A stretch of DNA of 64,000 nucleotides from Lactonifactor sp. BIOML-A5 (GCF_009677585.1 NZ_WKYV01000022.1:1-64000), one strand, 5' to 3'; shown: positions 25,437 to 34,889, numbered from the stretch's first letter. Numbers and translations are program-made. Notes: generated by a model from the sequence alone, not told the origin.

Positions 25437-26138
25437 ATGGTTGCAAAGCAGAAAATATTAATTGTAGACGACGACAACAATATCGCAGAGCTGATTTCCC
25501 TGTATCTTACCAAGGAATGCTTTGATACGATGATTGTAAATGATGGGGAAGAGGCCCTGAATGCATTCGCATCCTTTCAGCCCAATCTGATTCTTCTGGA
25601 TCTGATGCTGCCGGGTATGGACGGTTATCAAGTTTGCCGGGAAATCCGCCACAAGTCGAATGTACCTATTATTATGCTCTCCGCCAAAGGGGAGATTTTT
25701 GACAAGGTCCTCGGTCTGGAGCTGGGAGCGGATGACTACATTATCAAGCCTTTTGACTCCAAAGAATTAGTAGCCAGGGTAAAAGCGGTACTCCGCCGGT
25801 TTCATGTGGAGCCGGAACCCGCAGCCCAGAATACAGGAAAGTTCGTGGAATACCCGGACCTTGTAATTAACCTTACCAACTACTCTGTCATTTACTGCCA
25901 AGAGGCGGTGGATATGCCCCCGAAAGAACTGGAGCTTCTTTACTTTCTGGCCTCCTCACCCAATCAGGTATTTACCAGAGAGCAGCTTCTGGATCACATC
26001 TGGGGATACGAATATATCGGAGATACCAGAACCGTGGACGTACACATCAAACGTCTCAGGGAAAAAATCAAGGACCATGACTCCTGGGGAATTGCCACCG
26101 TATGGGGGATTGGATACAAATTCGAGGTGAAATCCTAA
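25437..26138 (+). CDS. OmpR/PhoB-family response regulator
   Basis: The 233-residue product has a receiver domain with the acidic pair (VDDDN, about 11-13), phospho-acceptor Asp in LILLDLMLPGMDGY (about 57), and Lys in YIIKPFDSKEL. The C-terminal winged helix is of the OmpR type (FTREQLLDHIWGYEYIGDTR, RTVDVHIKRLREK). AGGAGG lies upstream. Its stop overlaps the start of the histidine kinase by one base. The signal and targets are not deducible. Confidence 0.93.
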   Translation: MVAKQKILIVDDDNNIAELISLYLTKECFDTMIVNDGEEALNAFASFQPNLILLDLMLPGMDGYQVCREIRHKSNVPIIMLSAKGEIFDKVLGLELGADDYIIKPFDSKELVARVKAVLRRFHVEPEPAAQNTGKFVEYPDLVINLTNYSVIYCQEAVDMPPKELELLYFLASSPNQVFTREQLLDHIWGYEYIGDTRTVDVHIKRLREKIKDHDSWGIATVWGIGYKFEVKS

Positions 26139-27550
26139 TGAAAAATGCCCTGTATCTTAAGTTTGTTATTGCATACTTGATTCTGGGATTCATTGGCTTT
26201 TTCACCATCTCCACTTTAGGGTCCACATTAATTGAACATAAGCTTGTGGACTTTTCTAGCTCTGCCCTCTATAAAGAAGCCAATGCCGTGGCGAATACCC
26301 ATGCGGCAAAATATTACAACAGCCAGTCCTCTCTCAATGATATCTATGATAACCTGACTACCCTGAGCTCTTATGAGAACTCAGAGATCTGGCTGATCAA
26401 TCCACAGGGGGAGATCCTCCTGAACACCAGCGAGGACTTGAATACACAGTCTCCGGAAAAAATCATTAATTTTGATCCGGCGTCATTCAATTCCGGGTAC
26501 TATCAGATCGGCCATTTTTTTCACCGCTTTTCGGATGATACTATGAGTGTTCTGGTTCCCATTACCCTGAATTTTACCACCAGGGGATATATTGCCATTC
26601 ATCAGCCCATGGAGCATATTTACGAGGAAAGAGAATCGGTACTTCAGGTAGTATACATACTTTTCCTGATTTTGTTTCTCATTACCTCCTCCATTCTGGT
26701 GCTTTTGAATTATATCATCCACCGGCCCCTGAGAAAAATCATCACTGGGGTGGATGAATTTGCATCCGGGAATCTGAAGTATAACATTCCGGTGAGCACA
26801 GAAGATGAGATGGGTTACCTGGCGGCGTCCCTGAATTATATGTCCGACGAACTGGACAAGATGGGAGACTATCAACGGAAATTTGTTGCCAATGTGTCTC
26901 ATGACTTCCGCTCTCCCCTGACCTCCATCAAAGGGTATGCAGAAGCTATCCTGGACGGCACCATTCCTCCTGAAATGCAGGAAAAATATCTGAATATCGT
27001 AGTATTTGAGACAGAGCGCCTGAATAAGCTCACCAGAAGCCTTCTCACTTTAAATGATATGGATGACAAAGGACGTATGCTGGATATTACCACCTTTGAT
27101 ATAAATGGAGTCATAAAAAATACAGTGGCCACCTTTGAGGGAACCTGCCGGGAGAAAAAAATCTCCATAGAGCTTATCCTGGCCGGTCAGACACTCTATG
27201 TATCCGCTGATATGGGCCGAATCCAGCAGGTACTATACAACCTATTGGATAACGCAATCAAGTTCAGCCCTAAAGATTCTACCATAACCATAGAAACCAC
27301 AGAAAAACATGATACCGTCTTTGTCTCTGTGAAAGATATGGGGGCGGGAATACCCAGAAGCAGTCTTTCTAAAATCTGGGATCGTTTTTATAAGCTGGAC
27401 ACCTCCCGAGGAAAGGACAGAAAAGGTACCGGGCTTGGCCTGGCTATTGTAAAAGAAATCATCAATGCCCACAACCAGCACATTAATGTAATCAGTACAG
27501 AAGGGGTGGGAACTGAGTTCATCTTTACCCTTGACAAATCCAAAAAATAA
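26138..27550 (+). CDS. Membrane sensor histidine kinase
   Basis: The 470-residue product has an N-terminal membrane helix, an extracytoplasmic sensor region (about 30-165), a second helix (YILFLILFLITSSILVLL), a HAMP segment (about 190-245), the phospho-acceptor His in VSHDFRSPLTSIKGYAEAIL and an ATPase domain (N-box LLDNAIKFS; GTGLGLAIVKEI). The start is the ATG at 26138, which overlaps the regulator stop; an earlier in-frame ATG lies inside the regulator gene. It pairs with the OmpR-type regulator just upstream, in a layout like PhoPR. Confidence 0.93.
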   Translation: MKNALYLKFVIAYLILGFIGFFTISTLGSTLIEHKLVDFSSSALYKEANAVANTHAAKYYNSQSSLNDIYDNLTTLSSYENSEIWLINPQGEILLNTSEDLNTQSPEKIINFDPASFNSGYYQIGHFFHRFSDDTMSVLVPITLNFTTRGYIAIHQPMEHIYEERESVLQVVYILFLILFLITSSILVLLNYIIHRPLRKIITGVDEFASGNLKYNIPVSTEDEMGYLAASLNYMSDELDKMGDYQRKFVANVSHDFRSPLTSIKGYAEAILDGTIPPEMQEKYLNIVVFETERLNKLTRSLLTLNDMDDKGRMLDITTFDINGVIKNTVATFEGTCREKKISIELILAGQTLYVSADMGRIQQVLYNLLDNAIKFSPKDSTITIETTEKHDTVFVSVKDMGAGIPRSSLSKIWDRFYKLDTSRGKDRKGTGLGLAIVKEIINAHNQHINVISTEGVGTEFIFTLDKSKK

Positions 27551-27613
27551 AAAAGGGGACGTGTTCTTTTTAAAAGGAACACGTCCCAAAATCGATCTGC
27601 CCTGTCCCTTTTT
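27550..27613. repeat. 64-bp dispersed palindromic repeat, copy 1
   Basis: The unit starts AAAAAGGGGACGTGTTC and ends TGTCCCTTTTT. An inner hairpin pairs GGGACGTGTTC with GAACACGTCCC, and an outer pair joins AAAAAGGG with CCCTTTTT. A second copy of exactly the same length is at 46038. It sits in a convergent gene interval, where it can act as a two-way terminator. Confidence 0.75.
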
Positions 27614-27627
27614 AAGGTACGGGGCTT

Positions 27628-28128
27628 TTATCTCCAGTCATATTTCGTCAGATGCCCCTCCAGCTGCATGTGATCAAAGTTATGCTGCCGCAGTGCTTCG
27701 TACAGTACAATTGCCACTGAGTTCCCCAGATTGAGGGATCGGATATTTCCAATCATAGGGATACGGATGGCTGTCTCCTGGTTTTCCAGCAGAATTTCTT
27801 CGGGGATTCCGGCGCTTTCCTTTCCGAACATAATGTAGCAGTCTTCTTCATAAACAGCTTCCGTATACGTACGGGGACCTTTTGTCGTGGCCATGTAAAT
27901 TTTTGCCCCCGGATTTTTTTCCAGAAACTCCTCGTAGTTCACGTAGGTAGTCACATCCAAATCCTTCCAGTAGTCCATTCCTGCCCGCTTCAGTTCTTTT
28001 TCGCCCAGACGGAATCCAAGAGGTTCAATGAGATGCAGCCTGGTCCCGGTCGCTACACAGGTTCTTCCTATATTTCCTGTGTTAGCCGGAATCTCCGGCT
28101 CATATAGTACGATGTTCAGTCTTGCCAT
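27628..28128 (-). CDS. trmL: tRNA (cytidine/uridine-2'-O-)-methyltransferase TrmL-like
   Basis: The 166-residue product is a compact SPOUT methylase. It starts LNIVLYEPEIPANTGNIGRT, and the knot motifs are MFGKESAGIPEEIL (about 100-113) and IPMIGNIRSLNLGNSVAIVL. It matches TrmL, which 2'-O-methylates the wobble base of certain tRNA-Leu species. The start at 28128 was chosen because the family begins at this Met; a longer frame adds 13 residues with poor conservation. It is downstream of the AIR-synthase-like gene on the same strand. Confidence 0.88.
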   Translation of the reverse strand: MARLNIVLYEPEIPANTGNIGRTCVATGTRLHLIEPLGFRLGEKELKRAGMDYWKDLDVTTYVNYEEFLEKNPGAKIYMATTKGPRTYTEAVYEEDCYIMFGKESAGIPEEILLENQETAIRIPMIGNIRSLNLGNSVAIVLYEALRQHNFDHMQLEGHLTKYDWR

Positions 28129-28144
28129 ATTCTTAACTTCTTTC

Positions 28145-29128
28145 TTATAATATTTTGTAAAGTTCATCCGGCTGGGGCTTATCCAGATATCTTACTTCTC
28201 CCTGGTTTTTCAGTATCCGCTCCCTGCCCTCTGTGGTTTTCCCGATGACCGCTCCATGAATGCCTGTTTGAGACAGCGCTCTCACCAGATGGTTTCCGTT
28301 TTCCACTGCAATGAGCAGGGACCCGCTGGACGTAATCTGATAAGGGTTTAGTCCGAACGCTTCACAGATTTCCACCGTCTCCTGACGGACAGGTATGCTT
28401 CTGAGATCTACCTCAAGTCCAATGCCACCCCCGCTTGCCATCTCCCATAGAGCTCCGAAGACGCCCCCAGTTCTGAGGTCATGCATGGCGGCTGCTCCCG
28501 CCTCCACGGCAATTTGAGCCTCTGGAAGCACCGACAGATACTGCTCAAGATTCTTCGCATCCTCAACAAATGCCAGAGAGAACCGTTCCAGCAATTCCGC
28601 TTCCTTCTCTCGGGCTATAACAGCGGTTGCTTCCAGGCCAATCCATTTGGTTAATACCAAGTCCTGCCCTGGCTTTATATCTGACACGGACTTCAGGTTC
28701 TCCTTTTTTATCTTACCGATACCTGTCACAGAAAAAACAGGCTGGTTAACGGCTTGTGTTACCTCTGTATGTCCGCCCAGCACTTCCAGATGCAATTCCT
28801 TGCAGATCCCTTCTAATTCCCGCATCCTATGCTTCAGATGAGATTCATCTGCCTTGACCGGCAGCAATACTGTTACCATAATTCCCACAGGCTCTGCTCC
28901 TGAGGCCGCCAGATCATTCACCACAGCGTACACACCGCGGTTTACTGTATAAGTTTCCTCACCCGTAACAGAATCCGAGGAAAGTACGAATACTTCCCCC
29001 GGACCAATCTCAACTGCCGCACTGTCCCGGCCAATCCCGGGACCAGCCAGAACCTCTTCCCTTCTGTGGCTGATTTCTTTCAGTACAGAACGGATAAGCA
29101 CCGGCTCCGGTAGTTTTCCTATTCTCAT
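28145..29128 (-). CDS. AIR-synthase-related (PurM/HypE/ThiL-like) protein
   Basis: The 327-residue product has the two-domain PurM fold. The N-terminal ATP-binding half includes GPGIGRDSAAVEIG and the glycine/asparagine strand VYAVVNDLAASGAEP. The C-terminal half has MHDLRTGGVFGALWEMA and ITSSGSLLIAV. It resembles HypE-type members, but no hydrogenase maturation genes are near, so the substrate is unknown. ThiL and SelD are less likely given the motif spacing. It overlaps nothing and precedes trmL by 16 bases. Confidence 0.7.
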   Translation of the reverse strand: MRIGKLPEPVLIRSVLKEISHRREEVLAGPGIGRDSAAVEIGPGEVFVLSSDSVTGEETYTVNRGVYAVVNDLAASGAEPVGIMVTVLLPVKADESHLKHRMRELEGICKELHLEVLGGHTEVTQAVNQPVFSVTGIGKIKKENLKSVSDIKPGQDLVLTKWIGLEATAVIAREKEAELLERFSLAFVEDAKNLEQYLSVLPEAQIAVEAGAAAMHDLRTGGVFGALWEMASGGGIGLEVDLRSIPVRQETVEICEAFGLNPYQITSSGSLLIAVENGNHLVRALSQTGIHGAVIGKTTEGRERILKNQGEVRYLDKPQPDELYKIL

Positions 29129-29183
29129 ATATTTATCCTGCCTTCTTTTCCCATGATCCCATGAAACAAATATCTTAGCCCCC

Positions 29184-29282
29184 TTATCCGGGAATAAACA
29201 TGGGAACTACCATTGCCAGTATAAGAAATCCTGCAATAATCCCGGCGATAATCCGTTTCGTCTTAGGGTTATTCATATTCAT
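29184..29282 (-). CDS. Small membrane protein
   Basis: A 32-residue frame starts at 29282 behind a clear AGAGGTG. It encodes a basic head (MNMNNPKTKR), one hydrophobic helix (IIAGIIAGFLILAMVVPMF) and stops after IPG. It lies between the DnaQ-like exonuclease and the AIR-synthase-like gene in the same direction. Size, RBS and helix support a real small protein; no function is known to me. Confidence 0.6.
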   Translation of the reverse strand: MNMNNPKTKRIIAGIIAGFLILAMVVPMFIPG

Positions 29283-29286
29283 TTTT

Positions 29287-29997
29287 TCACCTCTTTATTC
29301 TTCCATACGTCGAAAGAATGCCGTCAATAATTTTTGAGGCATCGCTCTTCGACAGACAATCCATCTCTGTATCAAGTTCTATTTTATGATATTTTATCAA
29401 ATCCCGCAAGTACCCTTTTTGGGCATTTGTGATGGGTGACTGTTTTTTTATTCTGCATACCAGAGGACTGCAGCAAAATGCCTCCGGATGGCTCTGGCCG
29501 AATTCCTCTCTCAGTTTTTCATACAAAAGGTAAGTAGTTCTGGCATCGTCCAGCGCCCGATGTGCCTTGTCCTGAGGAATTCCATAATACTTTCTCAGGT
29601 ACTGCAGGCTGCGGCTCTTCAGATCCGGCAAAACCTTCCTGGAGATTGCCAGAGTATCCATCCCCTCCTTTTCAAATGAAAGGCCCTGCTCGGCTGCCCC
29701 ATATTTTACAAAGCTATAGTCAAAAAGCAGGTTATGCCCAAGCAGGGGATAATCCCCGCAGAACTCCAGAAGTCTCGGAAGTGCAGACTCAATCCCGGGC
29801 TGACCCGCCACCATATCTCCGGTAATACCGGTGATCTCTGTAATCCTTGAGGGTATCTCCCTCCGGGGATCCACAAAGGTTGCATAGGTATCTGCCACAC
29901 TTCCCTCCACAACCTTAATGGCCCCAATCTCCAGAATCGTATCCTTATCCGGCTGCAGACCTGTGGTTTCCAGGTCAAGGGTTACATATGCTCTCAT
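29287..29997 (-). CDS. DnaQ-like 3'-5' exonuclease (DEDDh)
   Basis: The 236-residue product carries the DEDDh exonuclease motifs: Exo I LDLETTGLQP (about 8), Exo II GHNLLFDYSFVKYG (about 93) and Exo III AHRALDDARTTYLLY (about 147). A short C-terminal helical extension follows. It could be a proofreading-type subunit or a stand-alone exonuclease of the PolC-exo type. The start overlaps the endonuclease III stop by four bases, so the two nucleic acid repair genes are coupled. Confidence 0.88.
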   Translation of the reverse strand: MRAYVTLDLETTGLQPDKDTILEIGAIKVVEGSVADTYATFVDPRREIPSRITEITGITGDMVAGQPGIESALPRLLEFCGDYPLLGHNLLFDYSFVKYGAAEQGLSFEKEGMDTLAISRKVLPDLKSRSLQYLRKYYGIPQDKAHRALDDARTTYLLYEKLREEFGQSHPEAFCCSPLVCRIKKQSPITNAQKGYLRDLIKYHKIELDTEMDCLSKSDASKIIDGILSTYGRIKR

Positions 29998-30644
29998 GCT
30001 TTATCCCCCTTTTTCTTCCGTTCCTTATACTCTTTACAGTATTTCGTGAGAAAGCACTCCTCACACTTAGGATTTCTGGCAAAACAGATTTGCCTGCCAA
30101 AGGTAATAATCTGAATATTATACAGAATCCAGTGCTCCCTGGGAAGTACCCTCATAAGATCATATTCAATTTTAACCGGATCCTCTTCTTTTGTAAATCC
30201 CAGCCTCCGTGAAATTCTCTTTACATGAGTATCCACCACCACACTTGGTTCATGAAATATATTTCCCCGTATCACATTTGCAGTTTTTCTTCCTACACCG
30301 GGAAGACTGGTGAGAATCTCCAAATCATTAGGTACCTTTCCCCCGTACTCTTCCACTAACTTTCTGGAACATCCTAAAATATTTTTAGCCTTATTCCTGT
30401 AAAAGCCTGTAGACTTAATATCCTGCTCCAGTTCCCTCAAATCCGCATTGGCAAAAGCCTCCATATCCGGATATTTCTTAAATAATGATTCTGTAACTAT
30501 ATTTACTCTGGCATCTGTACATTGTGCACTGAGCATTGTGGCGATGAGCAGCTGTTCTGCACTATCGTGATTCAAATAGCACTTATACTCTGTTGTATAC
30601 ACTGCATCCAGCAGATCCAGAATCCCTTTTGTCCTTTTTGTCAT
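29994..30644 (-). CDS. nth: Endonuclease III
   Basis: The 216-residue product has LSAQCTDARVN, the helix-hairpin-helix with catalytic Lys (LPGVGRKTANVI, about 112-123), the catalytic Asp in VVDTHVKRISRRLG, and a C-terminal 4Fe-4S motif (CFARNPKCEECFLTKYC). It removes oxidised pyrimidines and cuts the resulting abasic site. Length fits the family. It is followed by the exonuclease gene with ATGA overlap. Confidence 0.95.
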   Translation of the reverse strand: MTKRTKGILDLLDAVYTTEYKCYLNHDSAEQLLIATMLSAQCTDARVNIVTESLFKKYPDMEAFANADLRELEQDIKSTGFYRNKAKNILGCSRKLVEEYGGKVPNDLEILTSLPGVGRKTANVIRGNIFHEPSVVVDTHVKRISRRLGFTKEEDPVKIEYDLMRVLPREHWILYNIQIITFGRQICFARNPKCEECFLTKYCKEYKERKKKGDKA

Positions 30645-30666
30645 ATTTATCCTCTCCTGAAATACT

Positions 30667-32409
30667 CTATTCCTCCAGTTCCCGGGGCGGAATCTCTATG
30701 GCAAGAGCGTCGTTAGTCAAAGGGTCACGGGTTTTATAGTCAAATAGAATCCATCTCTCTTCCTTCTCCCCTCCTGCGTCTGCAGGGAAGCTGAATACTT
30801 CTATGTGAGTCATCTTACAAAGCTGTCTTGCCTGATATCCTTTATATTCGGTAAGATAACGGGGGGTCTCTTCCTCCCTCTGGTAGAATGCGTGTATCTT
30901 ATTTCTATAGCTCCCCATGTCTTTTGCCCAGCCAGGCCTGCTTTTCAGATTCTCTCTCAGATATAAATCATAGAGCATGCGCTCTTTATACTCCTCCAGA
31001 TGTCCGCGGTCCCATTCCATTAGAAATTCCAAAAGAATATCATACCGCCGAAGCCGTGCGTGCGAGACTGAAAAATATCCCCTTTCTTCATAAAAGGCGG
31101 CCAGTGTCTCATAAAACATAAAGGGGGAGGATGCTGTTGCTTCTATTTCCGTCAGAACCGTAGAAAATTGTCCGCTGTTATAGTATATTTCCACCATCTC
31201 CTCAATTCCCTTAAGCCTCAGTACATCATCGTAAGACAGCCACTTGGTTCTCAAGACCTCATAAGGCTCTCTGCTCTGATAGACACATCCGTATTCCCCG
31301 GCGTTCTCATGCATATAAGATCCCTTCAAAACTTTGAGAAATCCCAGCTGCAGCTGGTTGGGCTTCAGTCTGTATACCTGATCGAAGGAACGGCCGAAGC
31401 TCTTATAATCCTCAAAGGGGAGACCTGCAATCAGATCCAGATGCTGATGAATATTTTTTCCCCTGTGTACCTCGCTCACCACCTCTGAGACCCTGGCAAA
31501 GTCCATCTTTCTTCTTATAGCTTCTATGGTCCTCCCATTGGTGGACTGCACCCCGATCTCCAGCTGGATCAGGCCCGGACGCAAAGTCCTCATAAGCTCC
31601 AGCTCTTCCCGGGTCAGCAGATCTGCAGCTATCTCAAAGTGAAAATTAGTAACCCCATTGTCATGATCCCGGATATACGTCCAGATTCCCATGGCATGGT
31701 CCCTCCTGCAGTTAAAAGTCCTGTCCACAAACTTGACCTGAGGTACTCTGTGATCCAAAAAATACTGAAGTTCCCGGTATACAAGGTCCAGTTTCCGAAA
31801 CCTCAGTCTTTTATCAACGGAAGAGAGACAGTAGCTGCAGGAAAAGGGGCATCCTCTGCTGCTTTCATAATAGATGATTTTATGGTTGAAAGCTTCTATC
31901 TTCTCATAAGGAAAAGGAATCACACTCATATCCAAAATCTCTCTTGGAGAAGTTCTGCACAGCTGCCCTTTCCCCCGATCCCGAAACACAATTCCAGGAA
32001 TTTGTTCAAGCGATGTCCGTCCCTCCGTATAGTGCCGCACCAGCTCCAGAAAGGTTTCTTCTCCCTCCCCGACCATCACCCCCTCCACCTGGGGGTACTT
32101 GTTCAGGAACGCTTCCCCGTCATAGGATACTTCCGGTCCCCCCACCCATATTCTGGTATAGGGCATAATCTTGGCCGCCTCTGTTATCAGATCCGTGACG
32201 TAAGAAATATTCCATATATAGCAAGAAAAGCATAAGATATCAGGCCTCTTTTGATAGAGGCCTTTTAATATCTCATCCTTTTTCTGATTTATTGTATATT
32301 CACCAATCTCTATCTGTTCTCTGTATTCTCCGGCAAAAGCCTTAAGAGAATAGACCGCCAGATTCGAATGTATATATTTGGCGTTCACTGCCGTTAGCAG
32401 AATCTTCAT
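30667..32409 (-). CDS. B12-binding radical SAM protein (DUF4080 type)
   Basis: The 580-residue product has an N-terminal cobalamin-binding-like Rossmann region (about 1-135, with SCYIWNISYVTDLI and WVGGPEVSYDGEAFL). The radical SAM core has CxxxCxxC in SSRGCPFSCSYCLSSV (about 188-200). A C-terminal DUF4080-like domain ends with a short acidic tail. It probably catalyses a methylation or rearrangement, but the substrate is unknown. It starts 14 bases downstream of the small Cys-rich FeoB partner on the same strand and may be read through from the feo operon. Confidence 0.83.
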   Translation of the reverse strand: MKILLTAVNAKYIHSNLAVYSLKAFAGEYREQIEIGEYTINQKKDEILKGLYQKRPDILCFSCYIWNISYVTDLITEAAKIMPYTRIWVGGPEVSYDGEAFLNKYPQVEGVMVGEGEETFLELVRHYTEGRTSLEQIPGIVFRDRGKGQLCRTSPREILDMSVIPFPYEKIEAFNHKIIYYESSRGCPFSCSYCLSSVDKRLRFRKLDLVYRELQYFLDHRVPQVKFVDRTFNCRRDHAMGIWTYIRDHDNGVTNFHFEIAADLLTREELELMRTLRPGLIQLEIGVQSTNGRTIEAIRRKMDFARVSEVVSEVHRGKNIHQHLDLIAGLPFEDYKSFGRSFDQVYRLKPNQLQLGFLKVLKGSYMHENAGEYGCVYQSREPYEVLRTKWLSYDDVLRLKGIEEMVEIYYNSGQFSTVLTEIEATASSPFMFYETLAAFYEERGYFSVSHARLRRYDILLEFLMEWDRGHLEEYKERMLYDLYLRENLKSRPGWAKDMGSYRNKIHAFYQREEETPRYLTEYKGYQARQLCKMTHIEVFSFPADAGGEKEERWILFDYKTRDPLTNDALAIEIPPRELEE

Positions 32410-32422
32410 CCAACTCTCCTGT

Positions 32423-32569
32423 CTACTTTTTCACGGCCTTTCCGCAGCCTTTGCAGCAGCCTTCACAGCTGCAGCTGCAGAATTTTCCGTTTTTCGCATC
32501 TTTTATTTTTCTGCGGATGACAAATGCGGCGTAACCAAATATCAGAACTCCTATCAATACTGTTGCCAT
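32423..32569 (-). CDS. FeoB-associated Cys-rich membrane protein
   Basis: The 48-residue product has one membrane helix (VLIGVLIFGYAAFVI), a basic stretch and a C-terminal cluster of six cysteines (FCSCSCEGCCKGCGKAVKK). This is the known small protein that follows feoB in many Firmicutes. AAGGAGG precedes the ATG at 32569, 13 bases after feoB. It may help pass or sense ferrous iron at the transporter. Confidence 0.85.
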   Translation of the reverse strand: MATVLIGVLIFGYAAFVIRRKIKDAKNGKFCSCSCEGCCKGCGKAVKK

Positions 32570-32581
32570 ACTTCTACCTCC

Positions 32582-34567
32582 TTAAAACAGGCTTCCAATC
32601 TGAAATACCAGAACAGCGGCAATATAAGCAACTGCCAGCTGAAAGAATACGGTCATAATCGTCCACTTCGAAGAGTGTGTCTCCTTGCGAATCGTAGCCA
32701 GTGTAGCTACACAGGGAGTGTAGAGCAGGCAGAACACCATCAGCGCATAGGCATTCAAAGCTCCGAAATTCTGACCCGCCAGTATCTGGGATAACTGTCC
32801 CATGCCCTCCGGAGAATTAATATTGCTGATACCGTAGAGAACAGAAAAACTGGAGATTACCACTTCTTTGGCAGAAAGACCGGAGATTAGGGCAACTGAA
32901 ATCTGCCACATTCCCAGGCCCGCCGGAGCGAGCAGAGGCTCCAGCCACTTTCCGATTGAAGCTCCGAAGCTGGTTGTCACATCTGTAACCATCCCGCTGG
33001 TATTGTAATTCAAAATGAACCAGATTACAATAGATGCAACGAAAATAGTTGTTCCAGCTTTTGTCAGATAGTCCTTTACCTTCTCCCACACATAAATCCA
33101 GATAGTCCTGGCATTGGGGGTCTTGTATTCCGGAAGCTCTATGAGAAGGTTCGCCTCCCCCTTGCTTTTGCTGAATTTTCTGAGGATAAGGGCCAAAAGA
33201 ATGGCCATCACCAGTCCCAGGGCGTAGAGAGAAAATGCTACAATCATAGCATACTTTCCAAAAAACATATCTGCAAAAAGTACATAGATAGGAAGTCTTG
33301 CCGAACAGGACATAAAGGGGGTCAAAAGCATGGTCCTCTTTCTGTCTGACTCCTTTTCTAATGTCCTGGACGCCATTATAGCCGGGACTGTACATCCGAA
33401 GCCGAGAACCATTGGGAGAAATGCCTTTCCGGAAAGTCCGACTCTCCCCATGATTCCGTCCATGACATAGGCTACCCTGGCCATATAACCACTGTCCTCT
33501 AAGACAGCCAGTGCCAGAAACAGGATAAAAATGTTGGGCAGAAAGGTCAGTATTCCTCCCACACCTGCCATAATTCCATCTACGATCAGAGACACCAGCC
33601 AGTCAGAGGCATGCAGACTGGTGAGAAGATGTGTCATTCCCGCAAAGGCATAATCAAGTCCTGCCTCAAAAATCCCCTTCACCGCATCTCCTACCGTAAA
33701 GGTACAGAAAAACACCAGAGACATAATCCCCAGAAACACCGGTACTCCCCAGATCCGGTGAGTCAGGATACGGTCAATTTTCTCTGTTTTTTCCTCTTTT
33801 TGATTTTTATAAAACAGCGTCTCCTCTACTATTTCCTCTATGTAATCATACTTTTGATTGATGATGATCTTTTCATAATTCTTATCCACCACCTCACTTG
33901 TATCCAGTGGATGCTCTTTTAAAATCTCCTCATCGTTTTCCAGAATCTTCAGTGCATGCCAGCGAAGATTCGTATCCTTGGGCCACTTTTCATGAAGCAT
34001 ATGCTCCAGGACCTCTATTTTATCTTCAATATCCGCCGTGTAGGAAACCACTGGGTCAGTATTCTGCTCTTCATAATGGTGCTTTACCGCATGCAGCAGC
34101 ACATCCAGGCCGGTTCTTTTCCTGGCAGATACAGGAACCACAGGAATGTGTCCCAGCATCTCCGGAAGACGATGCAAGTCTATTTCCATGCCCCTCTCTT
34201 CCACAATGTCCATCATATTCAATGCCAGAATCACCGGCTTACCCATCTCCAGAAGCTGAAGTGTAAGGTAAAGATTTCGTTCCATAGCGGATGCGTCTAC
34301 AATATTAACAATGACATCGATCTCCTCATCCAGGATCGCCTTTCTGGAAACCTTTTCCTCCATAGAATAAGAAGTAAGGCTGTAGATACCCGGAAGGTCA
34401 ATCAGCTTTATCTTCTGTCCTTTATAGCTGGTCTCTCCCTCTTTGCGTTCCACCGTCACACCCGGCCAGTTTGCCACTTTAAGGTTTGCCCCAGTAAACG
34501 CATTAAATAAAGTAGTTTTTCCGCAGTTTGGGTTGCCTACAAACGCAACGCTGATATAGTTTTTCAT
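32582..34567 (-). CDS. feoB: Ferrous iron transporter FeoB
   Basis: The 661-residue product has an N-terminal G domain (G1 GNPNCGKTTLFN, G3 DLPGIY, G4 LNMMD), a helical GDI-like spacer and a C-terminal membrane channel with two Gate regions (the second includes LISGLSAKEVVISSF). It imports Fe2+ across the membrane using GTP. The start overlaps the feoA stop by four bases. The promoter and Fur site upstream of feoA control the pair. Confidence 0.95.
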   Translation of the reverse strand: MKNYISVAFVGNPNCGKTTLFNAFTGANLKVANWPGVTVERKEGETSYKGQKIKLIDLPGIYSLTSYSMEEKVSRKAILDEEIDVIVNIVDASAMERNLYLTLQLLEMGKPVILALNMMDIVEERGMEIDLHRLPEMLGHIPVVPVSARKRTGLDVLLHAVKHHYEEQNTDPVVSYTADIEDKIEVLEHMLHEKWPKDTNLRWHALKILENDEEILKEHPLDTSEVVDKNYEKIIINQKYDYIEEIVEETLFYKNQKEEKTEKIDRILTHRIWGVPVFLGIMSLVFFCTFTVGDAVKGIFEAGLDYAFAGMTHLLTSLHASDWLVSLIVDGIMAGVGGILTFLPNIFILFLALAVLEDSGYMARVAYVMDGIMGRVGLSGKAFLPMVLGFGCTVPAIMASRTLEKESDRKRTMLLTPFMSCSARLPIYVLFADMFFGKYAMIVAFSLYALGLVMAILLALILRKFSKSKGEANLLIELPEYKTPNARTIWIYVWEKVKDYLTKAGTTIFVASIVIWFILNYNTSGMVTDVTTSFGASIGKWLEPLLAPAGLGMWQISVALISGLSAKEVVISSFSVLYGISNINSPEGMGQLSQILAGQNFGALNAYALMVFCLLYTPCVATLATIRKETHSSKWTIMTVFFQLAVAYIAAVLVFQIGSLF

Positions 34568-34809
34568 GCTGTATAATCCTCCAGATTAATCCCGGACGCT
34601 ATGTCACTGCCCAGTGCCCATCTGGCGCCTCTTACTTTTATAATGGTGGCGCCATTCCTCTTTCTGTTGAGAATTTCTATTCTGGTACCCTCCAGAATCC
34701 CCAGGGCCTCAAGACGCCTCAGGATCTTTTGTTCCACCAGCATCTGTGTCACCCGGTATACGCTGCCAACCTTAGCTTCCACTAAACTCATTTTTGTCTC
34801 CCTGTGCAT
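34564..34809 (-). CDS. feoA: Ferrous iron transport protein FeoA
   Basis: The 81-residue SH3-like product reads MSLVEAKVGSVYRV ... LRRLEALGILEGTRIEILNR, the FeoA core pattern. The usual start is at MSLVEAK (34791) or the ATG at 34809; both are possible. It lies before and overlaps feoB, binds the transporter on the cytoplasmic side and modulates it. Confidence 0.9.
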   Translation of the reverse strand: MHRETKMSLVEAKVGSVYRVTQMLVEQKILRRLEALGILEGTRIEILNRKRNGATIIKVRGARWALGSDIASGINLEDYTA

Positions 34810-34819
34810 TTATTGATAT

Positions 34820-34834
34820 TGAAAATAATTATCA
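34820..34834 (-). promoter_or_regulatory. Fur box in feoAB promoter
   Basis: The minus strand reads TGATAAT-T-ATTTTCA, a 7-1-7 Fur motif with one mismatch. It lies just downstream of the -10 box, over the predicted transcription start, where Fur-Fe2+ would block transcription. Confidence 0.75.
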
Positions 34835-34845
34835 TTTACGTTTTT

Positions 34846-34874
34846 ATTATATAAAGACCTTATGTGTTTGTCAA
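34846..34874 (-). promoter_or_regulatory. Consensus sigma-A promoter of feoAB
   Basis: TTGACA, a 17-base spacer and TATAAT are all perfect on the minus strand, pointing at feoA. So strong a core promoter fits a gene set that is tightly repressed by Fur. Confidence 0.85.
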
Positions 34875-34889
34875 TCACTAATATACAAA

